64,000 nucleotides of DNA from Acetobacteraceae bacterium (GTDB lineage Bacteria; Pseudomonadota; Alphaproteobacteria; Acetobacterales; Acetobacteraceae): NCBI GenBank assembly GCA_947455205.1, contig CANGNF010000019.1, forward strand, positions 18,057 through 82,056, given 5' to 3'. The translations under genes and the position numbers were made by a program. Shown piece after piece: positions 33,583 to 41,853 of this stretch (its first letter is position 1; each line of letters starts with the position of its first letter). The notes under the pieces were generated by a model, which was not told the DNA's origin, did no database searches, and saw only the letters and a list, made by a program, of their open reading frames with translations.

Positions 33583-34461
33583 ATGGAACGCATCGGCTTC
33601 ATCGGCATCGGCATCATGGGCGGCGCCATGGCGGGGCATCTGCTTGCCGCCGGGCATGCGCTGACCATCTTCAACCGCAGCCGCAACGCCACGGTGGAAG
33701 CGCTGCTGGCCAAGGGCGCGGTGTGGGCGGCGTCTCCGGCGGAGGTGGCGGCGGCGAGCGATGTCGTCATCACCATCGTCGGCTTTCCGCCGGATGTGGA
33801 GGCGACCTATCTCGGTGCCAATGGGCTGGTCGAGGCGGCGAAGCCGGGCAGCCTGTTGATCGACATGACCACGAGCAGCCCCGGCATGGCGCAGCGCATC
33901 GCCACCCAGGCAGCGGCGCGTGGCGTGGCCGTGCTGGACGCCCCGGTTTCCGGTGGCGATGTCGGCGCCAGGAACGCGGCGCTGTCCATCATGTGTGGCG
34001 GTGACGCTGCGGCCTTCGCGCGGGCGAAGCCGATCTTCGAGAAGATGGGCAAGACCATCAACCTGATGGGCCCCGCCGGCGCCGGGCAGCACACCAAGAT
34101 GGCCAACCAGATCGTCATCGCCAGCACCGTGCTGGGCACCGCGGAAGGCCTGGCCTATGCCCGCACCGCCGGGCTGGAGGGCGGTGCCGTGCTGGCGGCG
34201 CTGGGGCCTGGCGCGGCCGGCAGCTTCCAGCTGAACGTGCTGGGGCCGAAGATGCTGGCCGGCGATTTCGCCCCGGGCTTCATGGTGAAGCACTTCCTGA
34301 AGGACCTGGGCATCGCGCTGGAAGCGGCGGCCGAGATGCAGTTGGACCTGCCCAGCCTGGCCCAGGCGCGGCGGTTGTTCCTGAAGGTGCAGGACAAGTT
34401 GGGCGGTGACCGCGGCACCCATGCGGTGTTCGGCATCTACGGCGGCGACACGTCAGCATGA
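33583..34461 (+). CDS. NAD(P)-dependent oxidoreductase, 3-hydroxyisobutyrate dehydrogenase family
   Basis: The 292-residue protein starts directly after the preceding stop (TAA-ATG). The Rossmann motif is GFIGIGIMGGAMAGHL, followed by the substrate-loop signature DAPVSGGDVGARNAAL and the catalytic Lys in AGQHTKMANQIVIA. It interconverts a beta-hydroxy acid and its semialdehyde (3-hydroxyisobutyrate or tartronate semialdehyde type). Its position between a Mo-hydroxylase and a monooxygenase fits a catabolic array fed by the ABC importer; the exact acid is unknown. Confidence 0.92.
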   Translation: MERIGFIGIGIMGGAMAGHLLAAGHALTIFNRSRNATVEALLAKGAVWAASPAEVAAASDVVITIVGFPPDVEATYLGANGLVEAAKPGSLLIDMTTSSPGMAQRIATQAAARGVAVLDAPVSGGDVGARNAALSIMCGGDAAAFARAKPIFEKMGKTINLMGPAGAGQHTKMANQIVIASTVLGTAEGLAYARTAGLEGGAVLAALGPGAAGSFQLNVLGPKMLAGDFAPGFMVKHFLKDLGIALEAAAEMQLDLPSLAQARRLFLKVQDKLGGDRGTHAVFGIYGGDTSA

Positions 34462-34499
34462 TGCTTGGCGGCGGTTGGTTTCAACTGTAATCAACCGCC

Positions 34500-36203
34500 A
34501 TGCACCAGCCCGAAACCACGCCGCGCGATAGCATCTGGTACACCTACCGCGTCTTCCCGTTCCGCCGCCCGGCGGAGCTGGATGGCGCGGAGGGCATGCA
34601 GCCGGTGGTGGTGGTGGGCGCCGGGCCGATCGGGCTGGTGACGGCGCTGAACCTGGCGCGCTTCGGCGTGCCTTCGGTGGTGCTGGAGGCGGAGCAGCAG
34701 GTCTCTCACGGCAGCCGCGCCATCGTGCTGACCAGGCGCTCCATGGAGATCATCCAGCAGGCCGGCGTCGCCGCGCCCTTCCTGGCCAAGGGGCTGCCGT
34801 GGAGCGACGGGCGCAGCTTCTTCCGGGGGCAGGAAGTCTACCGCATGGTGCTGCCGCATGATGCGGATGACCGCTTCATGCCCGGCCTCAACCTGCAGCA
34901 GCAATACATCGAGCAATACCTGGTGGAGGCGGTTCAGCGCAGCCCGCTGATCGAATTGCGCTGGGGCTCCAAGGTCGTCGCCGTGCAGCAGCATGAGGAA
35001 CACGCTGTCCTGCGGGTGGACACGCCGCAGGGCGACTACGACCTGCGTGCGGCCTGGGTGGTGGCGGCGGATGGCGGGCGTTCCGCCATGCGGCGCCTGC
35101 TGGGGCTGCGGATGGAGGGGCGGGCCTATGCCGGCAACTTCGTCATCGCCGATATCCGCGCCGACCTGCCGATGCCGACGCAGCGGCTCTGCTACTTCGA
35201 CCCCGAATGGAACCCCGGCAACAACGTGCTGGTGCATCGCCAGCCCGACGGCATCTGGCGGCTGGATTTCCGCCTGCCGGAAGGCGAGACCGCCGAGCAG
35301 GCGCTGGCGCCGGCGCTGCTGGCGGAGCGGATCGACAGGATCCTGGCCATGGTCGGCCACCCCGTGCCGTGGCAGCTGGACTGGGCCACGGTGTACAGCG
35401 CCAGCACGCTGACGCTGGGCGAGTTCGTGCACGGCCGCGTCTGCTTCACCGGGGATGCCGCGCACCTGCTGCCGATCTTCGGCGTGCGCGGCGCGAACAC
35501 GGGCCTGCAGGACTGCGAGAACCTGGCGTGGAAGCTGGCCTTCGTGGTGCGCGGGCTGGCGCCGCCGGCGCTGCTCACCACCTACTCCACGGAACGCGTG
35601 GCCGCGGCGCGGGAGATCTGCGAGGAGGGCGGCAAGTCCACCCGCTTCATGACCCCGCCTTCCGCCGGCTTCCGGCTGATGCGCGACGCCGTGCTGTCGC
35701 TGGCACTGGAGCAGGACTTCGTGCGCGACCTGCTGCATTGGCGCACCAGCCGGCCGCACAGCTACCACCACTCGCCGCTGAACAGCTTTCTGGATGACGA
35801 CGCGCGCTTCGGTGGCGGGCCGGCCTGCGGCGCCACGCTGCAGAACGTGAAGCTGGGCGAGGACGACTTCCTGTTCGACCACCTGGGCAGCGGCTTCCAC
35901 CTGCTGGCCTTTGCCGGCGCCACGCCCAGCGCGGAGCAGGCAACGATGCTGCGCGCGGTGCGGGACCAGAAGGCGCCGCTGGTGCGGGTGCTGGTCGCGC
36001 CGCAACCCACGGCGGAGATGGCGGCGCTGGCCGATGTGGTGCTGGCGGACCCGGGCGGGCGGATCGCCGGGCGCTACGCCGCGCGGCCTGGTGCCGCCTA
36101 CCTGGCGCGGCCGGACCTGCATGTCTGCGCCCGCTGGCTCTCGCCCGGCGCGGCGCAGGTTGGTCAGGCGCTGGCGACCGCCTGCGGGAGGGCCGCGGCA
36201 TGA
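34500..36203 (+). CDS. FAD-dependent monooxygenase (group A, MhpA/PheA-like)
   Basis: The 567-residue protein has the FAD-binding GxGxxG as VVVVGAGPIGLVTALNLAR after an about 35-residue lead. WVVAADGGRSAMRRLLG is the DG motif and FTGDAAHLLPIFGVRGANTG the GD motif of class A flavoprotein hydroxylases. A C-terminal thioredoxin-like tail (about residue 440 on) is typical of the phenol hydroxylase/MhpA group. It should insert oxygen into an aromatic or quinoid substrate using NAD(P)H. Its stop overlaps the start of a DUF2783 gene, a pairing seen with such monooxygenases. Confidence 0.88.
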   Translation: MHQPETTPRDSIWYTYRVFPFRRPAELDGAEGMQPVVVVGAGPIGLVTALNLARFGVPSVVLEAEQQVSHGSRAIVLTRRSMEIIQQAGVAAPFLAKGLPWSDGRSFFRGQEVYRMVLPHDADDRFMPGLNLQQQYIEQYLVEAVQRSPLIELRWGSKVVAVQQHEEHAVLRVDTPQGDYDLRAAWVVAADGGRSAMRRLLGLRMEGRAYAGNFVIADIRADLPMPTQRLCYFDPEWNPGNNVLVHRQPDGIWRLDFRLPEGETAEQALAPALLAERIDRILAMVGHPVPWQLDWATVYSASTLTLGEFVHGRVCFTGDAAHLLPIFGVRGANTGLQDCENLAWKLAFVVRGLAPPALLTTYSTERVAAAREICEEGGKSTRFMTPPSAGFRLMRDAVLSLALEQDFVRDLLHWRTSRPHSYHHSPLNSFLDDDARFGGGPACGATLQNVKLGEDDFLFDHLGSGFHLLAFAGATPSAEQATMLRAVRDQKAPLVRVLVAPQPTAEMAALADVVLADPGGRIAGRYAARPGAAYLARPDLHVCARWLSPGAAQVGQALATACGRAAA

Positions 36204-36406
36204 TCCCGAAGAAGCTTTCCACTGCCGAGCTGGAGGCGGTGTACGACCTGCTGTCGGACGCCATCGACGCGGTGCCGCAGGACCAGCGCGAGGTGTTCCT
36301 GGCCAAGCTGGCGCTGGTGCTGGCCAACATGGTCGGCAGCCCCGGCCAGGTGGCGGCGGCGGTGAAGGCGGCGGCGGCCAACCTGGGCCCGCGCCCGGCG
36401 GATTGA
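36200..36406 (+). CDS. DUF2783 small protein
   Basis: The 68-residue protein (MIPKKLSTAELEAVYDLLSD onward) is helical and has no membrane segment. Its length and the pattern LSTAELEAVYDLLSDAID with LAKLALVLANM match DUF2783. The start overlaps the monooxygenase stop by 4 bp (ATGA), so it is probably made in a fixed ratio with that enzyme and may assist it; its function is unknown. Confidence 0.8.
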   Translation: MIPKKLSTAELEAVYDLLSDAIDAVPQDQREVFLAKLALVLANMVGSPGQVAAAVKAAAANLGPRPAD

Positions 36407-36455
36407 CCGGCTGGGCGGTGCATGCTGCGCTTCCGCGATAAACGGAGGAACCGCC

Positions 36456-37241
36456 ATGCCCATCGCCCCCAACCAGGCCAAGAAGCGCATTGCCGCCAAC
36501 CAGTTGGCGCTCGGCTTCGGCGTGCACCACCTGCGCACCAGCGCCACCGGCATGCTGGCGGCGGCGGCCGGCTATGACTGGCTGTTCATCGACATGGAAC
36601 ACGGCGCGATGAGCGTGCACGAGGCGACGCAGATGGCGATTGCCGCGCTGAGCCAGGGCATCACCCCCATCGTCCGCGTCTGCAAGGACGCGGTGTTCGA
36701 GGGCACCCGCGCGCTGGACAATGGCGCCATGGGCGTGGTGGTGCCGCATGTGGACAGCGCCGCCGAGGCCGCCGAAGTCGCCAGCGCCTACCGCTTCCCG
36801 CCGGTCGGCACCCGCAGCTGGGGCGGCCCGCCCTTCGCCTATGGCATGAAGCCGCCGGCCGTCGCGGAAGCCCAGGTGGAGCTGAACCGCGAGATCATGA
36901 TCACCGTGATGATCGAGACGCCGGAGGCGGTGAAGAACGCCGACGCCATCGCCGCGGTGCCGGGGATCGACGCGCTGATGATCGGCACGTCGGACTTGAC
37001 TGCCAGCATGGGCATCGCCGGGCAGATCGGCCATGCCGATGTGCGCGCCGCCTATGCCGCCGTCGGCGCGGCCTGCGCCAGGCACGGCAAGACCATGGGC
37101 ATGGGCGGGGTCTATGACGAGGTCTATGCCCGCGAGTACATCAACCTGGGCGCGCGCTTCCTGCTTTCCGGCAGCGACCACAACCTGCTGATGGCCGGCG
37201 CCACCGCGCGCAGCAAGTTCCTCCGCACGCTGGAGCCCTGA
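36456..37241 (+). CDS. HpcH/HpaI aldolase/citrate lyase family protein
   Basis: The 261-residue TIM-barrel protein shows DWLFIDMEHGAMSVHEATQ (conserved metal/phosphate region), GVVVPHVDSAAEAAEVA and IMIETPEAVKNADAIAA with GTSDLTASMG. Conserved Arg in PIVRVC and the acidic metal ligands of class II pyruvate aldolases are present. It cleaves or forms a 2-keto-hydroxy acid (pyruvate plus an aldehyde). It has its own ribosome site (GGAGGAACCGCC) and is the last gene of the array before a hairpin at 37257-37280. It probably supplies the carbon-carbon cleavage step of the pathway. Confidence 0.9.
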   Translation: MPIAPNQAKKRIAANQLALGFGVHHLRTSATGMLAAAAGYDWLFIDMEHGAMSVHEATQMAIAALSQGITPIVRVCKDAVFEGTRALDNGAMGVVVPHVDSAAEAAEVASAYRFPPVGTRSWGGPPFAYGMKPPAVAEAQVELNREIMITVMIETPEAVKNADAIAAVPGIDALMIGTSDLTASMGIAGQIGHADVRAAYAAVGAACARHGKTMGMGGVYDEVYAREYINLGARFLLSGSDHNLLMAGATARSKFLRTLEP

Positions 37242-37256
37242 GCCCGGCTGCCCGGC

Positions 37257-37280
37257 GCCGCCGGTGGTCCCACCGGCGGC
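37257..37280. terminator. Hairpin after the aldolase gene
   Basis: GCCGCCGGTGG (37257-37267) pairs with CCACCGGCGGC (37270-37280), an 11-bp perfect inverted repeat with a very small loop, 16 bp after the aldolase stop. There is no T-tract, so it may need Rho or act mainly as an mRNA 3' end stabiliser. Confidence 0.45.
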
Positions 37281-37312
37281 GACCGAAGGCGCGACGTCAT
37301 CGGCTTTTCCAG

Positions 37313-37340
37313 TTGCGACCGCTTCGCAGTTGCGCTAACC
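37313..37340 (+). promoter_or_regulatory. Candidate promoter of bfd-bfr
   Basis: TTGCGA (37313-37318) and CTAACC (37335-37340) are spaced by 16 bp and lie about 25 bp upstream of the bfd ATG. The spacer contains TTCGCAGTTGCG, a 12-mer also found in the phaZ upstream region. The assignment is based on spacing only. Confidence 0.3.
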
Positions 37341-37365
37341 ATGGGCCACCCAGGCGGAGCGGCCC

Positions 37366-37557
37366 ATGTACGTCTGCCTCTGCAATGCCCTGACCGATGG
37401 CCAGGTGAAGGATGCGGTTGCCGCCGGCGCCCGCAAGCCCCGCGATGTCTACGCCCACTGCAACTGCGCGGGCCAATGCGGCACCTGCGGCCGCACCATC
37501 CTGGGCCTGATCCGGGAGATGGCGGCGGAACCGGGGCGCCACGCAACGGTTCAATAG
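37366..37557 (+). CDS. bfd: Bacterioferritin-associated ferredoxin
   Basis: The 63-residue [2Fe-2S] protein has ligands Cys4, Cys6, Cys38 and Cys41 (MYVCLCNALTDG and CAGQCGTCGRTI), the exact C-x-C...C-x2-C spacing of Bfd. It docks on bacterioferritin and passes electrons through heme to the mineral core, releasing Fe(II). The gene sits 20 bp upstream of bfr on the same strand, the standard arrangement for induction under iron shortage. Confidence 0.95.
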   Translation: MYVCLCNALTDGQVKDAVAAGARKPRDVYAHCNCAGQCGTCGRTILGLIREMAAEPGRHATVQ

Positions 37558-37577
37558 CCTTCCGGGAGGGCCGTGCC

Positions 37578-38066
37578 ATGCAGGGCGACGCGAAGGTCAT
37601 CGAGTACCTCAATACCCAGCTGACCAATGAGCTGACGGCGATCAACCAGTACTTCCTGCATGCGCGCATCCTGCGGCACTGGGGCGTCGGCAAGCTGGGC
37701 AAGAAGGAATACGACGAGAGCATCGAGGAGATGCATCACGCCGACTGGCTGATGGAACGCATCCTGTTCCTGGGCGGCCTGCCCAACATGCAGCGGCTGA
37801 ACCAGGTGCTGGTCGGGCAGACGGTGGAGGAGATCCTCCAGGCCGACCTGAAGCTGGAGCAGAAGGCGCTGGCCGACCTGCGCGACGGCATCGCCCACAG
37901 CGAAGGCGTGCGCGACTACGTCTCCCGCGACCTGTTCCGCCGCATCCTCGACAGCGAGGAAGAGCATGTGGACTTCCTGGAGCGGCAGTTCGACCTGATC
38001 AAGCTGATCGGCCTGCCGAACTACATCCAGCTCAACAGTGAGGCGGCGCCGGACCAGGGAAGCTAG
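37578..38066 (+). CDS. bfr: Bacterioferritin
   Basis: The 162-residue protein (MQGDAKVIEYLNTQLTNELT) aligns with E. coli Bfr without gaps. Ferroxidase ligands Glu18, Glu51, His54, Glu94, Glu127 and His130 are present, and Met52, the heme axial ligand, is kept (EEMHHAD). It forms a 24-mer that stores iron. It lies directly after bfd, and its stop overlaps the stop of the convergent GH3 gene by 3 bp. Confidence 0.97.
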   Translation: MQGDAKVIEYLNTQLTNELTAINQYFLHARILRHWGVGKLGKKEYDESIEEMHHADWLMERILFLGGLPNMQRLNQVLVGQTVEEILQADLKLEQKALADLRDGIAHSEGVRDYVSRDLFRRILDSEEEHVDFLERQFDLIKLIGLPNYIQLNSEAAPDQGS

Positions 38067-39514
38067 TTAAGCAAGCTAGCGACGGCCTCGGCGAAGCGCG
38101 CGGGGTCGGCGATGACGCGCGGCACCTTGTGCTGGCCGCCCAGCTTGACCTGCGCCCGCATCCAGTCGTTGAAGCGGCCGGGCGGCAGCAGCGTCACCAC
38201 CGGTGGCAGCAGTTGCCCGCCCTCGCGGTGGGCGGCGTAGTCGGCATTCGCCGCCGCAAGCCGGGCATCCAGCGCGGCGGCGTCCAGCGGCGCCTCGGAT
38301 TCCACCAGCCAATGGTGGTGGCCGCGCGCCCCGCTGAAGACCGGGCCGACCGTGTATTCCCGCACGCCCGGCGCCAGCGCCAGCAACGCGGCCTCGATCT
38401 CCGCGCCGTGCAGATGCTCGCCGAAGGTGGAGAGCATGTAGCTGGTGCGCCCCGTCACCAGCAGCCGCGGCGGCGTCTTGCTGAGGAAGCGTACGGTATC
38501 CCCCAGCACATAGCTGAACAGCCCGGCGCAGGTGGTCAGCACCACCGCGTAGTCCTGGCCGGTCTCGATGCTCTCCACCCAATGCCGGGTCGGGCGGTCG
38601 CGGCCCAGCTCCTCCACGGGCACGAACTCGAAGAAGATGCCGCGGTCCAGGTTCAGCCGCAGGCCCTCGCCCTCGGCGCCGTCGGCGGTGGCGATGAAGC
38701 CCTCGCTGGCGGGGTAGACCTCCCGCGTCTCGCAGCCCTGCGGCAGATAGGCGGCAAAGCGCTCGCGGTAGGGCGCCCAGGCGACGCCGCCATGCACCAG
38801 CAATTCCAGCTGGGGCAGGGCGGGCAGTTGCTCCAGCAGCATCAGCAGCCAGCTGGGCGTGCCGGTCAGCACATGAACGCGGCTGGCCGGGGTCTGCCGG
38901 GCCAGGGCTGCCAGCTTGCGGTCCCAGTCGGCTTCCAGCGCCAGGGCGGGCGGCGGCCAGCTCCAGCGGCTGAGGCTGCGGGGGATCTCGGCGGCGGCGA
39001 TGCCGGACAGGTCGCCCTGCCGCACGCCGGGGGCCACCTCCTCAAGCGCCGTGCTGCCGCCCAGCATGAAGGCCAGGCCGCTGAAGATGCGGCTATCCGG
39101 CTTGTTGGCGAAGTGCCAGGCCAGCGTGTCGAAGCCGGCGCGGCGGTTGGCGCGCACCATGGCGCGGGTGACCGGGATGTACTTGGTCCGCCCGCTGGTG
39201 GTGCCCGATGACAGGGCGAAATACGGCACCAGGCCGGGCCAGGAGGCATCCCGCAGCACCGGGTAGTGCGGCTGCCACCATTCGCGCCAGAATGCCTCGT
39301 AATCACGCAGCGGCACCGCCGCCTGGTAGGCCGCCACATCGCCGATGCCGGCGAAGCCATGCGCCTGGCCGAAGCGCGTGCCGGCCGCTCGCCGCAGCAG
39401 CCCGCGCAGCACCCGGCGCTGCGCCGCCACCGGGTCCAGCCGCCGCAGCTGCGCCACCCGGGCGCGGGCCAGGGCGCGCATGAAGGGCGTGGCGTCGAAG
39501 GGCGGCCGGTTCAA
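38063..39514 (-). CDS. GH3 auxin-responsive promoter family protein (acyl-adenylate amide synthetase)
   Basis: The 483-residue protein has the ANL-type P-loop ALSSGTTSGRTKYIPVT (residues about 99-115). REVYPASEGFIA corresponds to adenylate motif A5 and YVLGDTVRFL to the GH3 catalytic block (Y-x-x-GD). The C-terminal LGGQHKVPRVI is also family-typical. In plants GH3 enzymes conjugate auxin or jasmonate with amino acids; bacterial members are mostly uncharacterised. Its start overlaps the stop of the upstream Ntn-hydrolase gene (ATGA), so synthesis and hydrolysis of an amide may be paired (inference). Confidence 0.88.
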   Translation of the reverse strand: MNRPPFDATPFMRALARARVAQLRRLDPVAAQRRVLRGLLRRAAGTRFGQAHGFAGIGDVAAYQAAVPLRDYEAFWREWWQPHYPVLRDASWPGLVPYFALSSGTTSGRTKYIPVTRAMVRANRRAGFDTLAWHFANKPDSRIFSGLAFMLGGSTALEEVAPGVRQGDLSGIAAAEIPRSLSRWSWPPPALALEADWDRKLAALARQTPASRVHVLTGTPSWLLMLLEQLPALPQLELLVHGGVAWAPYRERFAAYLPQGCETREVYPASEGFIATADGAEGEGLRLNLDRGIFFEFVPVEELGRDRPTRHWVESIETGQDYAVVLTTCAGLFSYVLGDTVRFLSKTPPRLLVTGRTSYMLSTFGEHLHGAEIEAALLALAPGVREYTVGPVFSGARGHHHWLVESEAPLDAAALDARLAAANADYAAHREGGQLLPPVVTLLPPGRFNDWMRAQVKLGGQHKVPRVIADPARFAEAVASLLN

Positions 39515-41742
39515 CGCGCGGGGTCCAGCCGGGTCACGCTGGGGAATTCAGCCGCCACCGTCTCCGGCCGCAGCGGCAGGCGGATGCTCTCCCGCCGCTG
39601 CCACAGCGCCACCTGGTCGGCGAAGGCGGCGCTGCCCAGCCAGCCATCCTGCCCGCCCCACAAGGTGAACCAGTTGGCGTCGGGGTCGGCCATGTCGCTC
39701 ACCTGCCGCGCCATGGAGCCGAAGCTGACCTCATGCGGGCCGGTGACCAGGCCGTGCCCGGTCTTCATCGGCGTCTCCCGGCTGCCGCCGACCGCGGAGG
39801 TGCCCTGCACGAAGCGGCGGCCGAGCAGGGGCAGGTTGACCAGCCAATGCGCCGCCCGCTGGCGATGCACCTCTCCCCATGTGCGGTATTGCGCGGCCAG
39901 CGGCGCGGCGCGGGCGGCAGCCTCGCGCAGCAACTCGGCCCGATTGGGCAGGCCATCCAGGTCGCGCAACAGGAAGGTGGTCAGCGCGCCCCAGCCGGTC
40001 TCCGGCCGCAGCCCCTTGGCGGCGGCGACGGCCGGGGCGAGCTGGCCGAGCAGCAACTCGAACACCAGGGGCGCCTCGGCCTCGGCGGCGTAGTCGCCAG
40101 TCCAGCCGCGCAGCCGGGCCAGCATGGCGGGTTCCGGCGCGCCGCCGGGCAGGGCGTCCAGCCGGGCAAGCAGGCCGGCGGCCAGGGTGGCAGCCTTGGG
40201 CGCCAGCGTGTCCACCTGCATGGCCGCCAGGTCCGCCGGGGAAACCCTCGGGCGGGCCAGCAGCATGGCGCGCAGCCGGGCCACGCGGTCGCCATCCGAG
40301 AAGACGAAGCCCACCGGCGGGGCATCCGGCGCCCAGCCGGCCGGGTTCTCGTTGGCGCTGGCCAGCACGCCATCGGCCGGGTCGGTCACCTGCGGCAGGT
40401 CGCGCCAGTCCCACAGCCGGTCCCAGGCGCCGGCGGCGCTGGTCGGCAGCACCGGGTCGCGTTCGGGGAAGCCCTGGCGGCGCGGCAGCACGGTGGCGGT
40501 GATGCGGCCGATATGCCCGGCGGTATCGGCCCAGAGGAAGTTCTGCGGCGACACGCCGAAGCCATCCATGGCGGCGCGGAACTCGGCGCCGTTGCGGGCT
40601 TGCGCGGCGCGCAGCAGGGCGGTGATCTCGTCGGTCGGCTGGTGGCCGACCCAGCGCAGCGCCAGCACGTCGCCCGGCCGGGTCTTCAGCAGCGGCACGT
40701 CGGAGACCACCGGGCCGAACGGGCTGTCCCGCACCTGGCGTTGGGCGTCGAACCACAGGCGCTGGCGGATCACCTCGGTCCGGGTGGTCAGCTGCGCGGG
40801 CGGCAGGGCGCTGATGTCGAAGATGTCCGACGCCGCCGAGCGCAGGTTGGTGCCGCCCCAGGCAACGTGCCGGTTGCGGCCGAAGCCCATCACCGGCAGG
40901 CCCGGCACCATCATGCCGACAATGGCGTAGGATGGGCTGCGCATGCCCACCATCAGCCACAGGTTCGGCAGGTTGAGGGACAGATGCGGGTCGCTGGCCA
41001 GCAGCGCGCCGCCGGTGCTGCTGTGGGCGGCGTCCACCGCCACCGCGTTGCTGCCGGCGCGGCTGTTGCCCGTCAGGATGGCGCCCAGCGCGTTGCCGGG
41101 GGAGACGCCGGCCCCGGCCTCGCGCAGCCGGCGCCAGCGTTCCTCGTAGCCGGGGGTGCCACGCTCGGCCAGCAGGTTGAACAGCACCAGCCAGTTGATG
41201 TCGGTGCCGGCCACGCGGCCCACCGCCAGCATGTCCTGCGCCGTCACCGCCTCCCGCTCCAGCCCCAGCAGGCCGGCTTCCGGCGGGCGCGGGCCGTGCA
41301 GGATCACCTGGTTCAGCCCGGCCAGGAAGGCGGTGACGAAGGCTCGGGTCTCCGGCGGCCAGGCCGCTTCCACCGCCGGGCCGGCCTTGCCGAAGTCCAG
41401 GATCCGCAGCGCGTGGTCGATATCCGTCGCCACCGGCCCGGCCATCTCGGCCAGGCGGCCGCGGGCGATCCGGCGCATGATCTCGATCTGCGCGCCGCGC
41501 AGGTGGCCGTGGACGATGCCCAGTGCATAGGCCAGGTCGGTGTCGGAGTCGGCCTGGATCCAGGGCACCAGATGCTGGTTCCAGCGGATGGTGACCGGCC
41601 GGGACAGCCCGGCGACCTGGCGCGGCAGGGCGGCCAGGCGCTGGTCGGTGCCCACGGCGGCGGGCGCCAGCGCGGCGCAGCCCGGCAACAGCGCCAGCAG
41701 CGCCAGCAGCAGCGCGGCGTTGCGTTTGATCCTGGAAGCCAC
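39511..41742 (-). CDS. Penicillin acylase family protein (Ntn-hydrolase, lipoprotein)
   Basis: The GTG-started 743-residue precursor has a lipoprotein signal with lipobox LLPGC (Cys22), so it is probably anchored in the periplasm. The autoproteolytic Ntn nucleophile is Ser231 in NSRAGSNAVAV. The beta-chain block LASDPHLSLNLPN and MGFGRNRHVAWGGTNL follow. These enzymes hydrolyse amides such as N-acyl amino acids or acyl-homoserine lactones. The start is set by the lipoprotein signal; ribosome-site-like AGGACAGGA precedes it. The linked GH3 gene follows on the same transcript. Confidence 0.9.
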   Translation of the reverse strand: MASRIKRNAALLLALLALLPGCAALAPAAVGTDQRLAALPRQVAGLSRPVTIRWNQHLVPWIQADSDTDLAYALGIVHGHLRGAQIEIMRRIARGRLAEMAGPVATDIDHALRILDFGKAGPAVEAAWPPETRAFVTAFLAGLNQVILHGPRPPEAGLLGLEREAVTAQDMLAVGRVAGTDINWLVLFNLLAERGTPGYEERWRRLREAGAGVSPGNALGAILTGNSRAGSNAVAVDAAHSSTGGALLASDPHLSLNLPNLWLMVGMRSPSYAIVGMMVPGLPVMGFGRNRHVAWGGTNLRSAASDIFDISALPPAQLTTRTEVIRQRLWFDAQRQVRDSPFGPVVSDVPLLKTRPGDVLALRWVGHQPTDEITALLRAAQARNGAEFRAAMDGFGVSPQNFLWADTAGHIGRITATVLPRRQGFPERDPVLPTSAAGAWDRLWDWRDLPQVTDPADGVLASANENPAGWAPDAPPVGFVFSDGDRVARLRAMLLARPRVSPADLAAMQVDTLAPKAATLAAGLLARLDALPGGAPEPAMLARLRGWTGDYAAEAEAPLVFELLLGQLAPAVAAAKGLRPETGWGALTTFLLRDLDGLPNRAELLREAAARAAPLAAQYRTWGEVHRQRAAHWLVNLPLLGRRFVQGTSAVGGSRETPMKTGHGLVTGPHEVSFGSMARQVSDMADPDANWFTLWGGQDGWLGSAAFADQVALWQRRESIRLPLRPETVAAEFPSVTRLDPAR

Positions 41743-41853
41743 CGGCGAATCCTGTCCTGCGGAGAGCCTTATAGCAGCCCAGCGGAGAGCTTGGTTCGGC
41801 GCGGCCCGGCGCAAGGGGGCGGCCGATACGCGGCATGGTTCTTGATAGACCCG

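Noticed and set aside
39733..41853. Long plus-strand frame upstream of and in frame with nasT
   Set aside because: It is antisense to the penicillin-acylase gene; only the part after about 41854 shows family sequence (receiver and ANTAR).
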